Source: Rhodamnia argentea (lineage: Eukaryota; Streptophyta; Magnoliopsida; Myrtales; Myrtaceae). Taken from it: a stretch of DNA of 64,000 nt. Shown here one piece after another: positions 1 through 12,894 of the stretch; within the stretch, counting starts at the first letter, position 1; the number at the start of each line of letters is the position of its first letter. The translations under genes and the position numbers were made by a program. The notes under the pieces were generated by a model. That model made no database searches, was not told the origin of the DNA, and saw only the letters and a list, made by a program, of their open reading frames with translations. Where the stretch lies: the NCBI RefSeq assembly GCF_020921035.1, contig NC_063159.1, positions 8,038,501 to 8,102,500 on the forward strand, read 5' to 3'.

Positions 1-3000
1 TAGTGTGCCTCCTGAGGGCCTGCCATCATTTGCTGCAGGGGAGATATGGGCAGTTAAAGTCCCTGGCAATCCTGCGCCAATAGCTGTAAGGGTCTCTTTA
101 GATTTTCTCACGACCTTTTGTTTCCTTGCTGTTATGTATTTCTCTTTATGTTATATAACAATCCACATTTAAACACAGGTGGGAACTACCACAATGAGCA
201 GTAGCGAAGCCTTGAAAGCTGGTTTACGTGGAAAGGCTTTGAGAATAACCCATCACTATCGTGACCTACTTTGGTAAGTATTTCTAGAGCTTAATCGAGT
301 TATAAGCTTTTCAGGTTATCGTAATATTTTGTCTGGAACATAATTAGGGAGTCTGCCGAGGGCCGGTTTGCCCCAAATGCTGGTTTCTTAGAGGATGTGG
401 TGTTTGAAGACCCTGCTTTCTTATCATCTCGCCAGGAATCAACTGCTTGTGAAGGTCAAAGCGAGGTTTGTAATGATCATGAGGACGGTGCTGAAGATGA
501 AGACGTGACTGAGTCTGTTGATGAAATGAATTCCAATTCTATTCAGATCAGAGAGATGGATGGTAGTAATGAAAGGCTGGATAAATTAGTTGCAGACATT
601 GATACTTTGACTGTTGCAGATGATGTTTCTGCTGAAGGATCAAATGTTGAAGACCGGCATAATTTCACATCTGCGGATGTAGATGCACTTCTTGACAAAT
701 GCCTTTTGCAAGCCCTGCATACAACCATCAAGGACAAAGACCTTCCTATGCCTGGAAGCACATTATGGTAAAGAATCCTAACCTCCCCAGCTCCAAGGAC
801 AATAATGTGCTGGATCTTGGTTTGGCTGTGTTTAAATGCCTCCTCTCAAACTTGTTTGGGTCACATATGCGCCTCGTGACAAGTTTTAGCTTCGTGAGAG
901 AAGATGCAATGAAAGTCACTTGTGGATCCATGCCTTATGTTGATCTACATGTCTGAGTACCATGCTGTGCATTTCTGACTGTGCTCTATTCTGATGTCTA
1001 CTAGTCCCTTTATTTGTTTGCGTGTTTCTAGAGTATGATCCTAGTTGTTTTTCTCCACAGAAGCAGAGTAGACTCTGTACTGGTTTATGTGCATGGAGTT
1101 GCTATGGGTCCAATATTTCCCCGGTAGTAAATTGTGCATAGCAATCTGAAATGTGCAGAATAAGATCATGTGCAGTTGTAGGATACATCGACTAGTATGC
1201 CTTGTGGTTGAGAGTATAGTATCATCAATCATCCCTTCTCTCGCTATTCTGTGGGAAGCGTCTAGGTAAGTGTAGATTGCGTTCATAACTTTTTACATCC
1301 TAGTTAATTTCCCAGCAGAATCGTTTTGCATTTTGTAGTTAATTTGTATGTTCTAGCCTAATTTGGCACTTTTATGCTTGAAAATGACAAGGATCGAGGA
1401 TTTGTATGGATATCAGAGTTTTTCATTCAATGTGTTTGACAGTCAGTTGAGGGACAAGGAGATTGATCCCTTACAGGCAAACTGCGAATGTAACAGCCGA
1501 AGAAAATCATATACAATAAAAAATAGAAAGCTTGCTTGACTGAAAGTCTAAGATGCTTATGATGTTAAAATACTCTTGATTTTCCGTGCTCAGTATCCTT
1601 GCTTTAGCAAAACTTCATGATTTGCTCTTTGCCATGCCCATGTTGAAGTACATGCCGAATTATTTGACATTTCACCGGGTATCTTACTTGGGATGTGTTT
1701 TACATTCTTTTCATGTGATTGCTGCAGGTCAAACCATGTATTGCCTTGTAGGCCTCAAGGTGTCACTCTTGATATCAAGAAGTCTTCATACAAGAAATTG
1801 TCAAAGTGGTTGCAGGCGAAATCAACTGCCGGACTGGTGTGTATACCTGTACTCTTAATGAGCTTTAAGTTTGTTTTAGTGCTAAAGCTCTATGATTCCA
1901 ACATGCTTGGTACTATATCTTGGATTTACATGGGTTTTAGCAATATATATTACCCTTCACATTTATTGCTTCCATAGCAGTTCAGGCAGGGAATACATGT
2001 GTAAATGGGTCTGTTCTGTTGTAGTATTTTGCAGTACTCGTTTTTTAAGAGGATAAATGAGGCTCTTCTTTGGCCTTTGCACCGTATGACCTCCTCTGTT
2101 CTTTGGACAGGTTTCTGTAAAAGAAGATAAATATAAGAAGGAAGTAGTATTGTTAGGAGTTAATCGAAATCATCCCGATTACTCAGTATTCAGACCGGAA
2201 AAACGTCCTGTGGAGAAAAGTGACCAAATTGGTGAACATGCTGCAAAGGAAAGTCAGTCAAATAAAACTCTAAATATGGTGGAGGTCTACAAACCAAGTG
2301 TGCATGTCAATGCCATTTTCACTTCTGCAGGAGCTGATAGGGGAAAACTCTATACTGCTTCAGAAGCAACTGATATTGTATTTAGATACGTTGAGCAAGA
2401 AAATCTGGTTAAGCCAACAGACAAGTCCACTGTGGTGTTGGATGCTATACTATGTGATGCGCTGTTTAAAGGAGCCATAAAGAAAGGATCGGCATACCCA
2501 ACGGAAATTCATAAGAAGGACCTGGGATCAACATTCATTAACCGCATGCAACCACATCACGTAGTTACCAGAGGAAGTGATTCAGTTGTTCGTAAGGGTG
2601 CCTTGAAAGCTATTCAGATAATGACAGAACGAAGGCAGGGTAACAAAAAGGTTACAAGACTATCTGGTCTGGAAGCATTTTTAGTGGATCCAGAAGCATT
2701 GGCATCGGAGCTGCAGAAGAAATTTGCCTGTAGCACAACAGTGGCTGAGCTACCAGGTATGCTCCTGTGTTCTCTCTTATATAAATAAGCAGTTTCTACT
2801 GTCATATTGTACTTATGGCAGGCCAGAGTTAACATGTCAGTAGGACTTTGACGACCAGTATTGCCTTCCACTGCAGAAATTAAAATCGTACGTGTGTTTG
2901 GCTTGGCTGAGCTTATCCTAGCAAATAGGGAGTGGGAGTTCAATACATTGCTTGACAAAAATTGAATCCCGTGCCGTGGTTTGTGAAAGCTGCCAGTTGC

Positions 3001-3480
3001 ATTATGCTCTCACGCAGCTCGTCTCAATAAGAAATAAAGAAAATCTCTACCCTGTGAGAAGGAGGACTGCTGTAATTGGCAAGTCGGAAAGAATGTTTTT
3101 TGTTAGCACAAAGACTTAGTTATGCCCTTGCCTTGGATCGCCTTGTGTTTGATGGAATCAGTCTAGGAGCAGCTAAATCATGCAAGTAAAAGAAATTTAA
3201 AATAGTGGCATCCTTGATTCAGAAAACATAAGTCTTTGGATTTGAATTTGATATCATCCTGCAGGCTATTTGGCCAGCTCTTTGCATTGCTGAGATGCCA
3301 ATATTATCTTGGAACCGTATGAATTCATCTTATAAGTTGGATGTGGTTGACATCTCAGGTAAAAAGGGGTACGAGGTTATGGTCCAAGGTGGTGTGATCG
3401 ATGACCTGGCGAGGTATCTGATCGAACATTACGGAGTTCCAAAGAAGTACATGGAGGTACTCGATAAGACAAAGAAATAA
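1..3480 (+). CDS. eIF2D: Eukaryotic translation initiation factor 2D (eIF2D/ligatin), 5' end outside the window
   Basis: Non-canonical initiation and recycling factor that delivers tRNA to the ribosomal P site in the cytosol. Exons read as 1-85, 179-273, 348-767, 1728-1836, 2111-2756 and 3359-3480, each with GT/AG borders and matching phase, giving about 491 residues in the window. Order seen: the second half of a PUA domain (VPPEGLP, GEIWAVKVPGN, MSSSEALKAGLRGKAL), an acidic variable linker in exon 3, a winged-helix/SWIB-like part in exon 5, then a C-terminal SUI1 domain (GLEAFLVDPEAL in exon 5, then YEVMVQGG and the ending KYMEVLDKTKK in the last exon). The SUI1 domain is split by an intron of about 600 bases. 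The start and N-terminal residues lie upstream of base 1. Family identity is strong; exon ends are my reading. Confidence 0.93.
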
Positions 3481-5173
3481 GGAGAGAATTGGTCGGTCCA
3501 TCGCGGCGGTATGCTTTACATGTTGTTCCTTTATAAATAATGTTTCCACGTGTAATTCATCTGCGATAAGTTTTGATATGGAAGACATGGATTTGAACTA
3601 GAAGTAACCAGTCATGCTTCCGGAGCACCACAGGTATACGCTGCTGTATGATAGATATTTTCAAAACGAGTCAGAACAGGAAGGCGTGAATAATCGCAGG
3701 CGCTGTTCGAAGCCTATTTGGTCTGATTTGATTTGTCACCAATCATTCTCATGCATCAAGACCTAACAATCTTCATGATTTCTTGTTAGCTGGATGCTTC
3801 TTATCCCTTGTTATATCCGGATTGAAGAATTTTTGGAACTTTCAATGCGTGTCTAGACAAATATTTTTATGGTCCACAAAAATTATCAGAACTTTCGGTT
3901 GGTTGACTTGAGATCCCAACTATAGGAGTTGAGTGCCTAGTTTCCAAATCAGGGGAAATATCAAATAGACGTAAATTTATTACATTTCTACCAATTTAGT
4001 TTTAAATTAATTTGATTAATTTAATCTTAAATTTTTTGACAGTTTGTCAATATAATCCGGCCAAAGTAACGAATGTGAATCTTGACTGTCCTCTGTTGCA
4101 TTGATGTAAATAATTTTTGCAATTTTTAAGTTCTTTTTTAATATTTTAATTTGAAATTTTTTATTTATTTGTTTTTTCTTATTTTGGGCCTTGATTGTGG
4201 CGGGCAAGGGCCCATTGGGCCCCTGAGCCCAATTAAGAACCCCAAGTAAATCTAATAATTCTTTCGTGCATAGCACTGGCTTTTTAGCCAGCTTTGAGAC
4301 TCAAATAGCAACACGAGGTGCATTCTGAAAGTCCCTTGAATGAGGCTAATTTCCCCATGTCTGCTAATAATATACCACGATGACGACGTGATAGGACGAC
4401 AAGCATTTTATATGTACCCAAATTGGCACGAGTTGAACGTGGCGGCGTAAGGTTACATAAGACGACCTTCCTCTCGTACAACACCAAACATCAAACCTCA
4501 GTCATCGGGATCGCAAGCCAAAGGAGCTAATGCGAAGAAGGCCGAGGACATTCTTTTTTCAGGGAGAAAAATAGGGCCTTGAGGTGGTGTTGCATTGCCC
4601 TGACCATCAGGATTCAAATGGTTAGCTCTCCGCGACTCGATTTCAGGTCAGAAGTTTAGCTAGCTCACCGGGACTCGATGCCAGGTTACAGCCAAATTGA
4701 TCTAGCCCACCACTCTAAATCTCCCGGCAGGCAGTAGCTTGAGGACTCCGGAAAGTAGAAATCAAATCTCGAACCGGATGTTTGTACCATGGCCAAAAGT
4801 TTTTCTTATCAGTTCAATCTTTAAAGTCTACACATCGCAAAACTTGAAAAACTGTAAATTTGTTAAGAGTCCCACTATAATAGCCGCCTTCCCCGTGCCA
4901 GTTACCTGAATTTATGCCGTAACAATTTGAAGAATCCAAGGTGTAAGTTCATTAGCTATATCCTGCTACACGTGATTTCAAGAAATTACGTTACTGTCAA
5001 AATGGGTGTGTAGCCAACCGGTTCAACGGCCAAAAATCTTCACAATGACCGCTCGAAAAGCCATTTGTAGGTGAAACTTTCCTTGTATGAAGACCGTTAA
5101 CGCTGTCAACCGGTCTCGGTGGCTACCCATGGAGGAAGAAGCTCTTCTTAAACAGGCACCAGAGGTCGAAACC
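3481..5173. other. Intergenic region between two convergent genes
   Basis: This gap holds the 3' untranslated regions of the eIF2D gene (left) and the conserved plant gene (right). Short AT-rich tracts occur around 3940-4200. I see no gene, no RNA gene and no clear transposon termini in it. Confidence 0.6.
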
Positions 5174-8100
5174 TCATTCATCATTGCCACCAAGCCACAA
5201 CTGAGGCCCACGGATGTGGAAGATGTGAAGACACCAGATCCTCTCTGCAAGTTCACCTAGAAATGAAGCATGAATTTGGTTCAAAGTCACAACAGCTACA
5301 TTTTTTTAGAGCAATTAGAACTTCAAGGAAGTGCCCTGATCTGCAGAGAACGAAATCATCAGTTACATTCGGAGGACCTGAAGGGATATTACACGTGTGA
5401 GATTTATTGCAAGCACGATAAGATATTTGGAAACTAAACTTAGGCTTTGCAACATGAAGTCCGTATGATGAGAAGCACGCAGGTTCAACTGGCTCTCTCA
5501 ACTCTCCAAAAATCATGTACATAAGCAAATAATTAACTGCACGGACAGGGAAGTAAGAAGAGATGCTGCATATACTCACAATCCTTGTGCTCCTTCTTTT
5601 CTTGAGTGCAACTACAACATCTACAAAGGGAGAGATCATGCAATGTGCTAAGATCAACAGTTTCATCTCCACTAAATCATAAAGTTAAAAAATTTCCTGG
5701 CTTTGGAACGAAACCCAAGGATAATGAATCTGAATGACAGGGGAAAAAAGTGAAGCTAGAATTGCAAACCTTAACATTGGAGAGCCTTCTTTAAGCTGAA
5801 TCTTAATCTGGTTCACGTAGAATCTGAATAGAGGTGACCTGAAGCTCCGTAAATACAACGATCATCAGTATCTTCTGTCAGGCTTTAAAGTGCATATATT
5901 TTCCTGATGGAATTGCAGACAGCAATAAATCGGGGATAATCATTATGAAAGAAAAGACGTTCAGATTACCAGGAAGGAATTGCAACTGCTGAAAGAGCAG
6001 GTGGTACCATCCACAGCAGACGAACTTGACCGTCCAATAAGTTCATAAGATAATCAAGGATGCTGCCTTCCTGCTTTCGTTAAAGCAAAACTAAGCAACC
6101 CCAACTTCAATGGTGGTAAAAAATTTAGTTTCTGGAACTACACTAGAGTAAGAACATCATGTGACAATCGCACTGTCATTTATATCCACAATCGCATTCC
6201 CTCTACGTCATTCAATGAGCACCTGAGGGCTAAGAGGCCAGTTTCCAGATTTTTTTGCAGGAGGCGGATAATAGCTGTATTGCTTTTATTTTTAAGGTAT
6301 TATGGAGGGTGTTGTGATGAAGTATAGGATTGAGAGAGGGCAGTGGAACATCAAAATGAAAAAAAATCGAATGATGATCCATATAGAAAGTACAATTCCT
6401 AAGTATAGAGTTAACCATGGCCAAGACTCTAGTACAACTGCATTGAGTTCTCAAATCATATATCATAATGCAATGGAGCTCAGCAACTTCCAAGTAGTGG
6501 TCAACCACAATGCCAAGAAGCAGCAGCTGTCAACAACCTGTGAAGAAGAGCTCCTATAGGGATGATGCAACTGATGGGTCTCTTTCATAGCCAAGCAACC
6601 AATTTCAATGACAAAAAGATGATAAAGTTGAACGGCAGTCACACCATTACAAAATATCATAACTTAACCCAGCATTCACAAGTGTCATGAATTGTCTTGT
6701 TAGAATGAGCAGTTGACATGAAGATCTTCCAAGATTATTATACCTTTGAGTGTGCCATGCTCTCTTTCAAAATTAAGTTTTGAGATCTTCCTGAAAGCAA
6801 GTTGCAAACTTCTGAAAATCTCTGTGAACTAGTAAAGGAATCATGATAAACTGACTGAAGATGTTTAATTACTAAGCTCCATCTTCTGGTAACACATCCT
6901 AATAGAAGAAGTTCCTACAAAAGAAGAGGAAAGAGAAAATCAAAGGCCAATAAAAAAGGAAGGACAAAGGCTCTGGGTCCACATGGAAGATATTTTTAGT
7001 TCTTATAGCTTCAGGAGTATGTTCCACTTAACGATTAATCCACCATTTCTTCATATTTAATTACCTATATATTATTCAACAAGGATAACATTAAGATTAT
7101 CTAACGGGTAAAGAGATTGACCTTATAACAACAATGATTAAACACTATCACCTCAGAGCAAGCTCGTATTTTATCTTGTTACTTTTATTGCTTCTGTGTG
7201 CATTTACTCAAATTCACGTGGAGATCATCTCTTGTCTTGAAGTGAATGATCCATAAAATGGACTAACTAGACAATTTTGTAAATCTCAGAGAGCAGGAAC
7301 ATTGAGGTACCAATAATATGCCACTTCCAGAAGAGAGGGGAAAACATACTATTTTGTCAGACAAACTGCCAATATTTCTTCCTTCAGACATCTTCAGACG
7401 TTCAAAAACTTGCGCCCACTGCATTGGAGAAGCAGCAAACATCATGCTGGCACCAGATACCAGTCTGATAGTTCTCTTATCAATGAAATACGCGAGGCTC
7501 CTTGTTTTCCAGCGATACCAAATTGTTACCTCGTCCAATTGATCTTTATTCCTGGATGACAATTCAAATTTCTCGATGTGAGGCTGAGCTAAGTAAGTGC
7601 TGCAAACTAGAAAACAGGCAGTTTCAAGTAAACCATCCAGCATTCATTACATTGGAATTGCAGATATTTAGACACAATATGCCTATGTAAAAGATGCTTT
7701 GACAGTAAAACCCAGGCACCGCCATGTAATGCAATCTAATTGCAAGAACAGACAGACTCCACCAAATTTCTGAAGTTCACTATGCCATGAAAATCCACAA
7801 GGCCATGGTCTGACTAACAAATATTTAGGAGATCTTTTCTCTTAATAGGGAAGAATAAAGTTTGAATGCCTTGTCCTAATGCAAAGGGTACTCTGTGGCT
7901 CATAAGTTGGCCTGATGTGGTGGCTCCACTAGAAAAAACGAAGTTCTTCAAAGGAGGATGTGGTGATGTGACTGTCCTAAGCTCAAGGAATTGTCAACTT
8001 ATGCTAATAAAAAAACCAAAACCAGCAACTCAAATGGACACAATCACAAAAACCAAAAGAATAACGCTAGCTAACTTAATCTAATGTTCAGATTTCTTCT

Positions 8101-9567
8101 ACCACCGATGCCAGGGTATGTAATGAAGCTATCCGCTACTAAAGACAACAAGGAATCAACTGAAGGCTTTAAACAAACTTCCTGTTAAAATTTTAAACAT
8201 CAACCGACATCTTTATCAAGAAAAGAAAGTGCAACATAGCAAATTTCATTGAGAGGAATCAGCAAAGAAAAACCACTTACATGCCACTCACCTTGAAGCT
8301 CCATCATGCATTAGATGCTCCCTATCAATGCTTTGGTCACCCCAAGTCAGCTGACTGCTACCCACAGCTCTAGAGATAACAGCCAAGCTTTTCTCTGCGG
8401 ACAATGCACATGAAACGGCAGACTGCCTTTTCAGAAGCTCTTGGATGCAAGAGTTCGTCCCATTCTGCTTGGCACGTTCTTCAGTCTCATTATTTGCAAT
8501 GTCAGCGTGATTAATAGGTGAAAACTTCTCAGAACTACCGCCGTCGTGAAGTGAGTCATGAGAGGTATTCTGCAGGTTCAACTTGTCCAAGTATCTGCTG
8601 AGGCAATCAGGATCTTCTCTTGAAAGGACATCGAGATCCATCTGAATGGTTGAACAGAGAAGTGCTCCGAGATTCGAATCTCTTAATGGCAAGCAATGGA
8701 CCAACTGCTCCAGCACGATGTCTCTAGCCCTACTTAGAGTACCAGAGGATAGTTTTGCTAGACCCTGAACATATGGAGAGAAGGCTGAGAATGTGAAATT
8801 GGCTTCAGGAAAAATAATTATAACACTATCAGAAAGCTCCCAGCTTGGAAAAACCATTTGTTGCCTATGACCTGAGGGAAAGAAGCGTCCGCTACTATCA
8901 CAGAGAGAGCTTTATCAAGTTCTTGCAGGGACTCATCAGAGTCCTCTGAGCATCTGAAAGACTTGAACACCTGGAAGTGATTTAACAATATCACTGACCG
9001 CGCTACAGTTGCTAGAAACAAAAGAAACTAAGGCGCACTTCAGACTTTGGAGTAATAAGACAGGCTAATCCAGAATTCTGATTATGTCCATACTAGACTG
9101 ACTATCATGCACTCAAAAGCAAACTAACTCTTTCAATAACTCACGGTGGCGACATTGAAAGAGGTTTAAGAAAAGTCATCTATCGCTTTGCTGATGCTGC
9201 AATAAACCCAAAATTTAAAGAGAGATTGAGTGACAGCAGATTTACAAACTACAGGAACACCAAGAACCACAAGTATAAATCAGCACGAACCATTCACTCT
9301 CTGTTTCATTAACCACCCAGAAACATGATCACTCAATTCTTCATCAGAGACTAACAAATCAACACGAGGGCGTCAAAAAGAGAAGAAAAAGATACAGACT
9401 TGTTCGAAGAAGAAGCCCCATTGAAAGGCTTTGGTGACGTTTTGTTGGTCCCAGTGGGCTAAAAGGCCAGAAGATTGGTACCCAGATGCGAGAATCAGGA
9501 TATCCGCGAAGCCCTTCACCAGATTCACCATCTCTCCCAAGCTTACCTCCGGGTGCTTCCACCCCAT
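5174..9567 (-). CDS. Conserved plant protein of unknown function, nine exons, 468 aa
   Basis: Exons from 5' to 3' on the minus strand: 9567-9400, 8970-8872, 8764-8292, 7551-7350, 6914-6744, 6070-5970, 5838-5770, 5620-5580, 5256-5174. The coding sum is 1407 bases with phase kept at every junction. The protein starts MGWKHPEVSLGEMV, has a hydrophobic stretch LVKGFADILILASGYQSSGL, then helix-rich sequence with ELLLLGCVTRRW (exon 5) and VCNLLSGRSQNL. It ends in a conserved block: AIPSWSPLFRFYVNQIK, a cysteine/histidine cluster CCSCTQEKKEHKDCE, and ELAERIWCLHIFHIRG. From memory these blocks recur in uncharacterised proteins of many land plants, which guided the exon choice. No enzyme motif is evident. 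The Cys/His cluster could bind metal. I considered a homologous-recombination factor (FLIP) but cannot support it. A TATA-like ATATAT sits near 9840. Confidence 0.85.
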
Positions 9568-10857
9568 TTTCCCGGAAAATTTGCAGAACCAGGTCTCGCG
9601 AACTTTCTCTCCCTCTTTCCTTTCACTTGCTAAGAGCAAAAGAAGATTTCGACCGAAAAAAAGAGCAAAAGAAGATGGTCTGGCGATGAAAGAGCAAGAA
9701 AGATCGATTTTTTGGCTTTCCCATTTGGAGCTTCTCCTATTCTGTGGCAAACCAATCGCCGCCTTGAATCGTCTACATTTTCCCGCTCCCAGATGTTCGC
9801 ACACATTGGTCGGCCATCCGACATCAATGGCGCCGCCGATATATAGAACATTTTCGCGGGTTTTTGAGTAATTTGATTTCAGAGAAATTCCGTGGGAGAG
9901 CTAAATATGAGATGCTAAAAAGGAAAATGGGATAATCGGTCCCCCAACTTTGATTTAGTATGTAATGTGATCCTTGAACTTATAATTTGTTTAATATGGT
10001 CCTTGAATTGTAGCTCAATGTGCAATGTTATCCCTAAATTTATAATTTATTCAATGTGACCCCTAAACTTTTGGTACATATTCAATATAGTCCGCGAACT
10101 ATAAGAAATGTTCATTGTTGTCTCCGAACTTGAATTAATGGAAGAATAATATCGAATATTTTCATACGATTAGGAGACTAAGTTGAACAAGACTAAAAAA
10201 TTTAGGGACCATATTGAATAAAGTGAAAGTATATAGATCATATTGCATATTAAATTAATATTCAAGGGCCACATCGAATAAATAAAATGTTTGGAAACTA
10301 TATTATATAGTGAGCCAAAATTCAAGAACCATTTGTATTATTATCCCATGATACTATGAAGGAAACTCAATGCACGCTTCATTCTCAAACTCCTGTATTT
10401 GCAGCTATCTTAAGATGTATAATGACAATGCCATATACAAGGGCGAACGAAATGATTATACTTTTCTCATCTTATGAATTTTTTAAATTTCACTTTAGTC
10501 CTCAAACTCAAAGGATCCCTTTCTTTCCTCGTTTACGTTATCGTCGCGACATATTTATCGAAATATTTTTAAGTCCCTTAATGGGTCGGCAATTTATAAG
10601 GCGATACGATCACACGCATAAAATATAATACGAATTTACTCCAATTACATTTTGACAGAGCCTGTCACGGTAACGAAAAGGAAGACTTAAATGCATGCTT
10701 ATGAGAGAATGCAATATTGTACACTTCCCTAGTCCTAACTAGAATTCTTATGTATACAGCCTACCAAAAAGGAAAACATAGTATTTTCTGATGTATGAAT
10801 GGCATGTCCTACTTCTCGCCGTGTGGACTCTGTTTTTTCCGAGAGGAATGTCTGCAG
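9568..10857. other. 5' leader/promoter of the conserved plant gene, then a repeat and the 3' flank of the TPR gene
   Basis: Bases 9568-9880 are the leader and proximal promoter of the minus-strand gene ending at 5174. Bases 9929-10347 are a foldback repeat listed separately. Bases 10350-10857 are AT-rich 3' flank of the TPR gene; I see no gene there. Confidence 0.5.
9929..10347. repeat. Foldback (long-TIR) MITE-like element, family A copy 1
   Basis: Begins GGGATAAT and ends ATTATCCC. The two halves are imperfect complements built of short related modules such as CCTTGAACTT...TTCAATATGGTCC and its inverse. The same family occurs near 24557-24935 and 32178-32570. It has no coding capacity. Confidence 0.7.
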
Positions 10858-12454
10858 TTAGGCGCTGACAGAAGCTGTAGACCGCCCCCGAAACTGCGGC
10901 GACATCGCATAAGTGGCAAGCGACGATTCGTATTCATCTTCATCTTCGCCCTGGTCCTCGTCATCGTCTACTTCCCATAGAAAACTAGCATATGCTGCTT
11001 GAACATGGCTGCATTGATGACAGGATTATGGCTCATGAGTCAGTATCTTCTCAGAGGTGGTCAAAAGCTGAAGCGGAATGCAATAGATTAGTCGGCGAAA
11101 TGGCACAGACACAAACCTGTCTTCAGGGGAAGCTTGAACGGCACGTTCGAAGTAGGTCGATGCTCTCGGTTGGTCGCGATGGAGCTCCCACACTAGCTTT
11201 GCGTATTGCGATAGGATCTCGCCGTCTTGAGGATCCGCCAAGATGGCGCGAGCGTAGTATTCCTCTGCTCTCTCCTGGTCTCCCTGTGTCTGGTGAAAAT
11301 GACATTGGCAACATATAGTTAGACAAGTCAGGCAGTCCTAGCAAAGTAGCAGGAGATGTTCTTCGCGAGGAATTTCCGAACGATTGTCGATCTAGAGTCG
11401 AGCATTCGTCTAAATTAGCCCTTACCGCGTTAGGCCTGATAGAGTTCGAATTGGTACTTAACAATTTGCATCATATTAATGATTAATTCGCGTCTTCTTT
11501 GGCGGATTTCGCCGATACGATATGTGCACCAATTGCCAAATACTCAAGAACCTCATATAGCAGAACCTTGAAAAACAGGAAGTGACTGTAAATTACCTGA
11601 TATAGAAATTGAGCATAGTTTCTGAGAAACAAAGAGTTGTTAGGACTCTCCTCCACCATTTTCTTGTAGTACTCTTCAACCCCCTGGTTGTTTTCTCCAT
11701 CGGCTCCCTCGTCGGCCGAATTAGACCCCCAGCCGCCTCTGCTGCCGCCATCGCCGCCCCAATTGCCTCCGCCGCCGCCTAGCCCTATGGCGAGATTCAT
11801 TTCTTGCCTGACCCTCTCTTTGTTCTCTTCGAAACCGGACTTCTCAATCATGTTCACACTACCAACACTACTCGCTTCCTCCTCCGCAATCAAACTCATA
11901 CTTTTACTCCCCCTCAACATGACACTGCTCTCCACCAACGGTGCCTCGTCATATTCCTCATGCTCTTCTCTCTCGTCGAAGTCGAAATCGCTGTTCTCTT
12001 CATCCTCGCCCTCGCGGGCGTGTCCGTACCTATCAAACGAGAAAGACGGTATTGTCTCCAACATCATGCTTCGGGGCCGAGCCGAGGACTTCTTAGCATG
12101 GCTCGCGGTGTGGGACCGATCTTCATTTTTGCTCAAGGGAGACATATTGTAGGCCTGGGCCAGGCCTTCCAAGTTGCCCTCGGACTGGACTCGCCGGAAC
12201 CCGCCGCCCCTGTGGTGGCTGGGAGCGTCGCCGCCCAAGTCGTGTATGGAGGGAGAGATGGGGGAGGAGTTGCATGAGATGGTGGAGAAGTTGAGGGACC
12301 CTTTCGGGTTGAAAGAGAAGTTGTGGTGGTTATGGAGGGCGGCGGCCTTCTGCACGGCGGCGGCTTCGTGGTGGCCGTGATGGCTGGGACCGCCGTCCGA
12401 GAAAGAGGAGCGGAGAGATCCAAGAACTGGAGTGGAAGAGCTCCTCAGGAGCAT
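10858..12454 (-). CDS. TPR-like superfamily protein, 393 aa, three exons
   Basis: Exons on the minus strand: 12454-11597, 11289-11117, 11008-10858, in phase. Start chosen at the ATG giving MLLRSSSTPVLGSL, the usual start of this plant family; upstream in-frame codons contain no ATG. Residues 1 to about 250 are low-complexity and probably disordered, with His/Ser-rich, acidic (EENSDFDFDEREEHEEYDE) and Gly-rich (GGGGGNWGGDGGSRGG) tracts. The C-terminal part has TPR-like helices: GVEEYYKKMVEESPNN, then NYAQFLYQTQGDQERAEEYY, ARAILADPQDGEILSQYA and RASTYFERAVQASPEDS. It ends with an acidic stretch and SVSA. TPR domains bind partner proteins; no partner is known to me for this family. A TATAAAG box lies about 130 bases upstream. 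Confidence 0.87.
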
Positions 12455-12585
12455 CCTTGTATTCTCCAAGAAATTGGGAAGCAAATGGGCGAGAGATGCA
12501 AAACTTCTGAAACAGGGGAAGGCAAAGAAGGTAAGATTTGTTGAATCAATTGATGGAGTTGGACAAGATGGTTAAGATCCATCGC

Positions 12586-12592
12586 CTTTATA
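12586..12592 (-). promoter_or_regulatory. Candidate TATA box of the TPR gene
   Basis: TATAAAG on the minus strand in a CCTTATAAAGG context, about 130 bases upstream of the chosen ATG. The spacing suits a TATA box with a leader of roughly 100 bases. Confidence 0.5.
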
Positions 12593-12894
12593 AGGAGGGA
12601 GAGGAGAGATATCATTGCCTTTTCTCATGGTTGTTTCATTTTCATGTGATGAGGAGAAAGAGAAATTTATGTGGTGGAGGTGAAAGCACGGGGACATGCC
12701 TTGGCTATGATTCCAATGGAAAAATATCTAGAGGAAGAAACAAAATAACACAAGGCAACGGCCAAAAAAAAAAAAAAGGAGATATGGAGAATTTGGTCTA
12801 CTTGAGAATTTTCATTTTTATACGTACGGTAAAGTCTCATTTAAATTTCCATGCTGCCACTGAGATAATGTTCTTTCAACATCTTGAACTTTTA

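Noticed and set aside
5174..9567. Naming the nine-exon gene as the recombination factor FLIP (FIGL1-interacting protein)
   Set aside because: I could not recall any specific FLIP motif that matches, so the gene is left without a name.
11688..12380. Plus-strand open frames rich in Pro, Ser and Leu opposite the TPR gene
   Set aside because: They mirror the Gly- and acid-rich coding strand of the TPR gene; no start context or family support.
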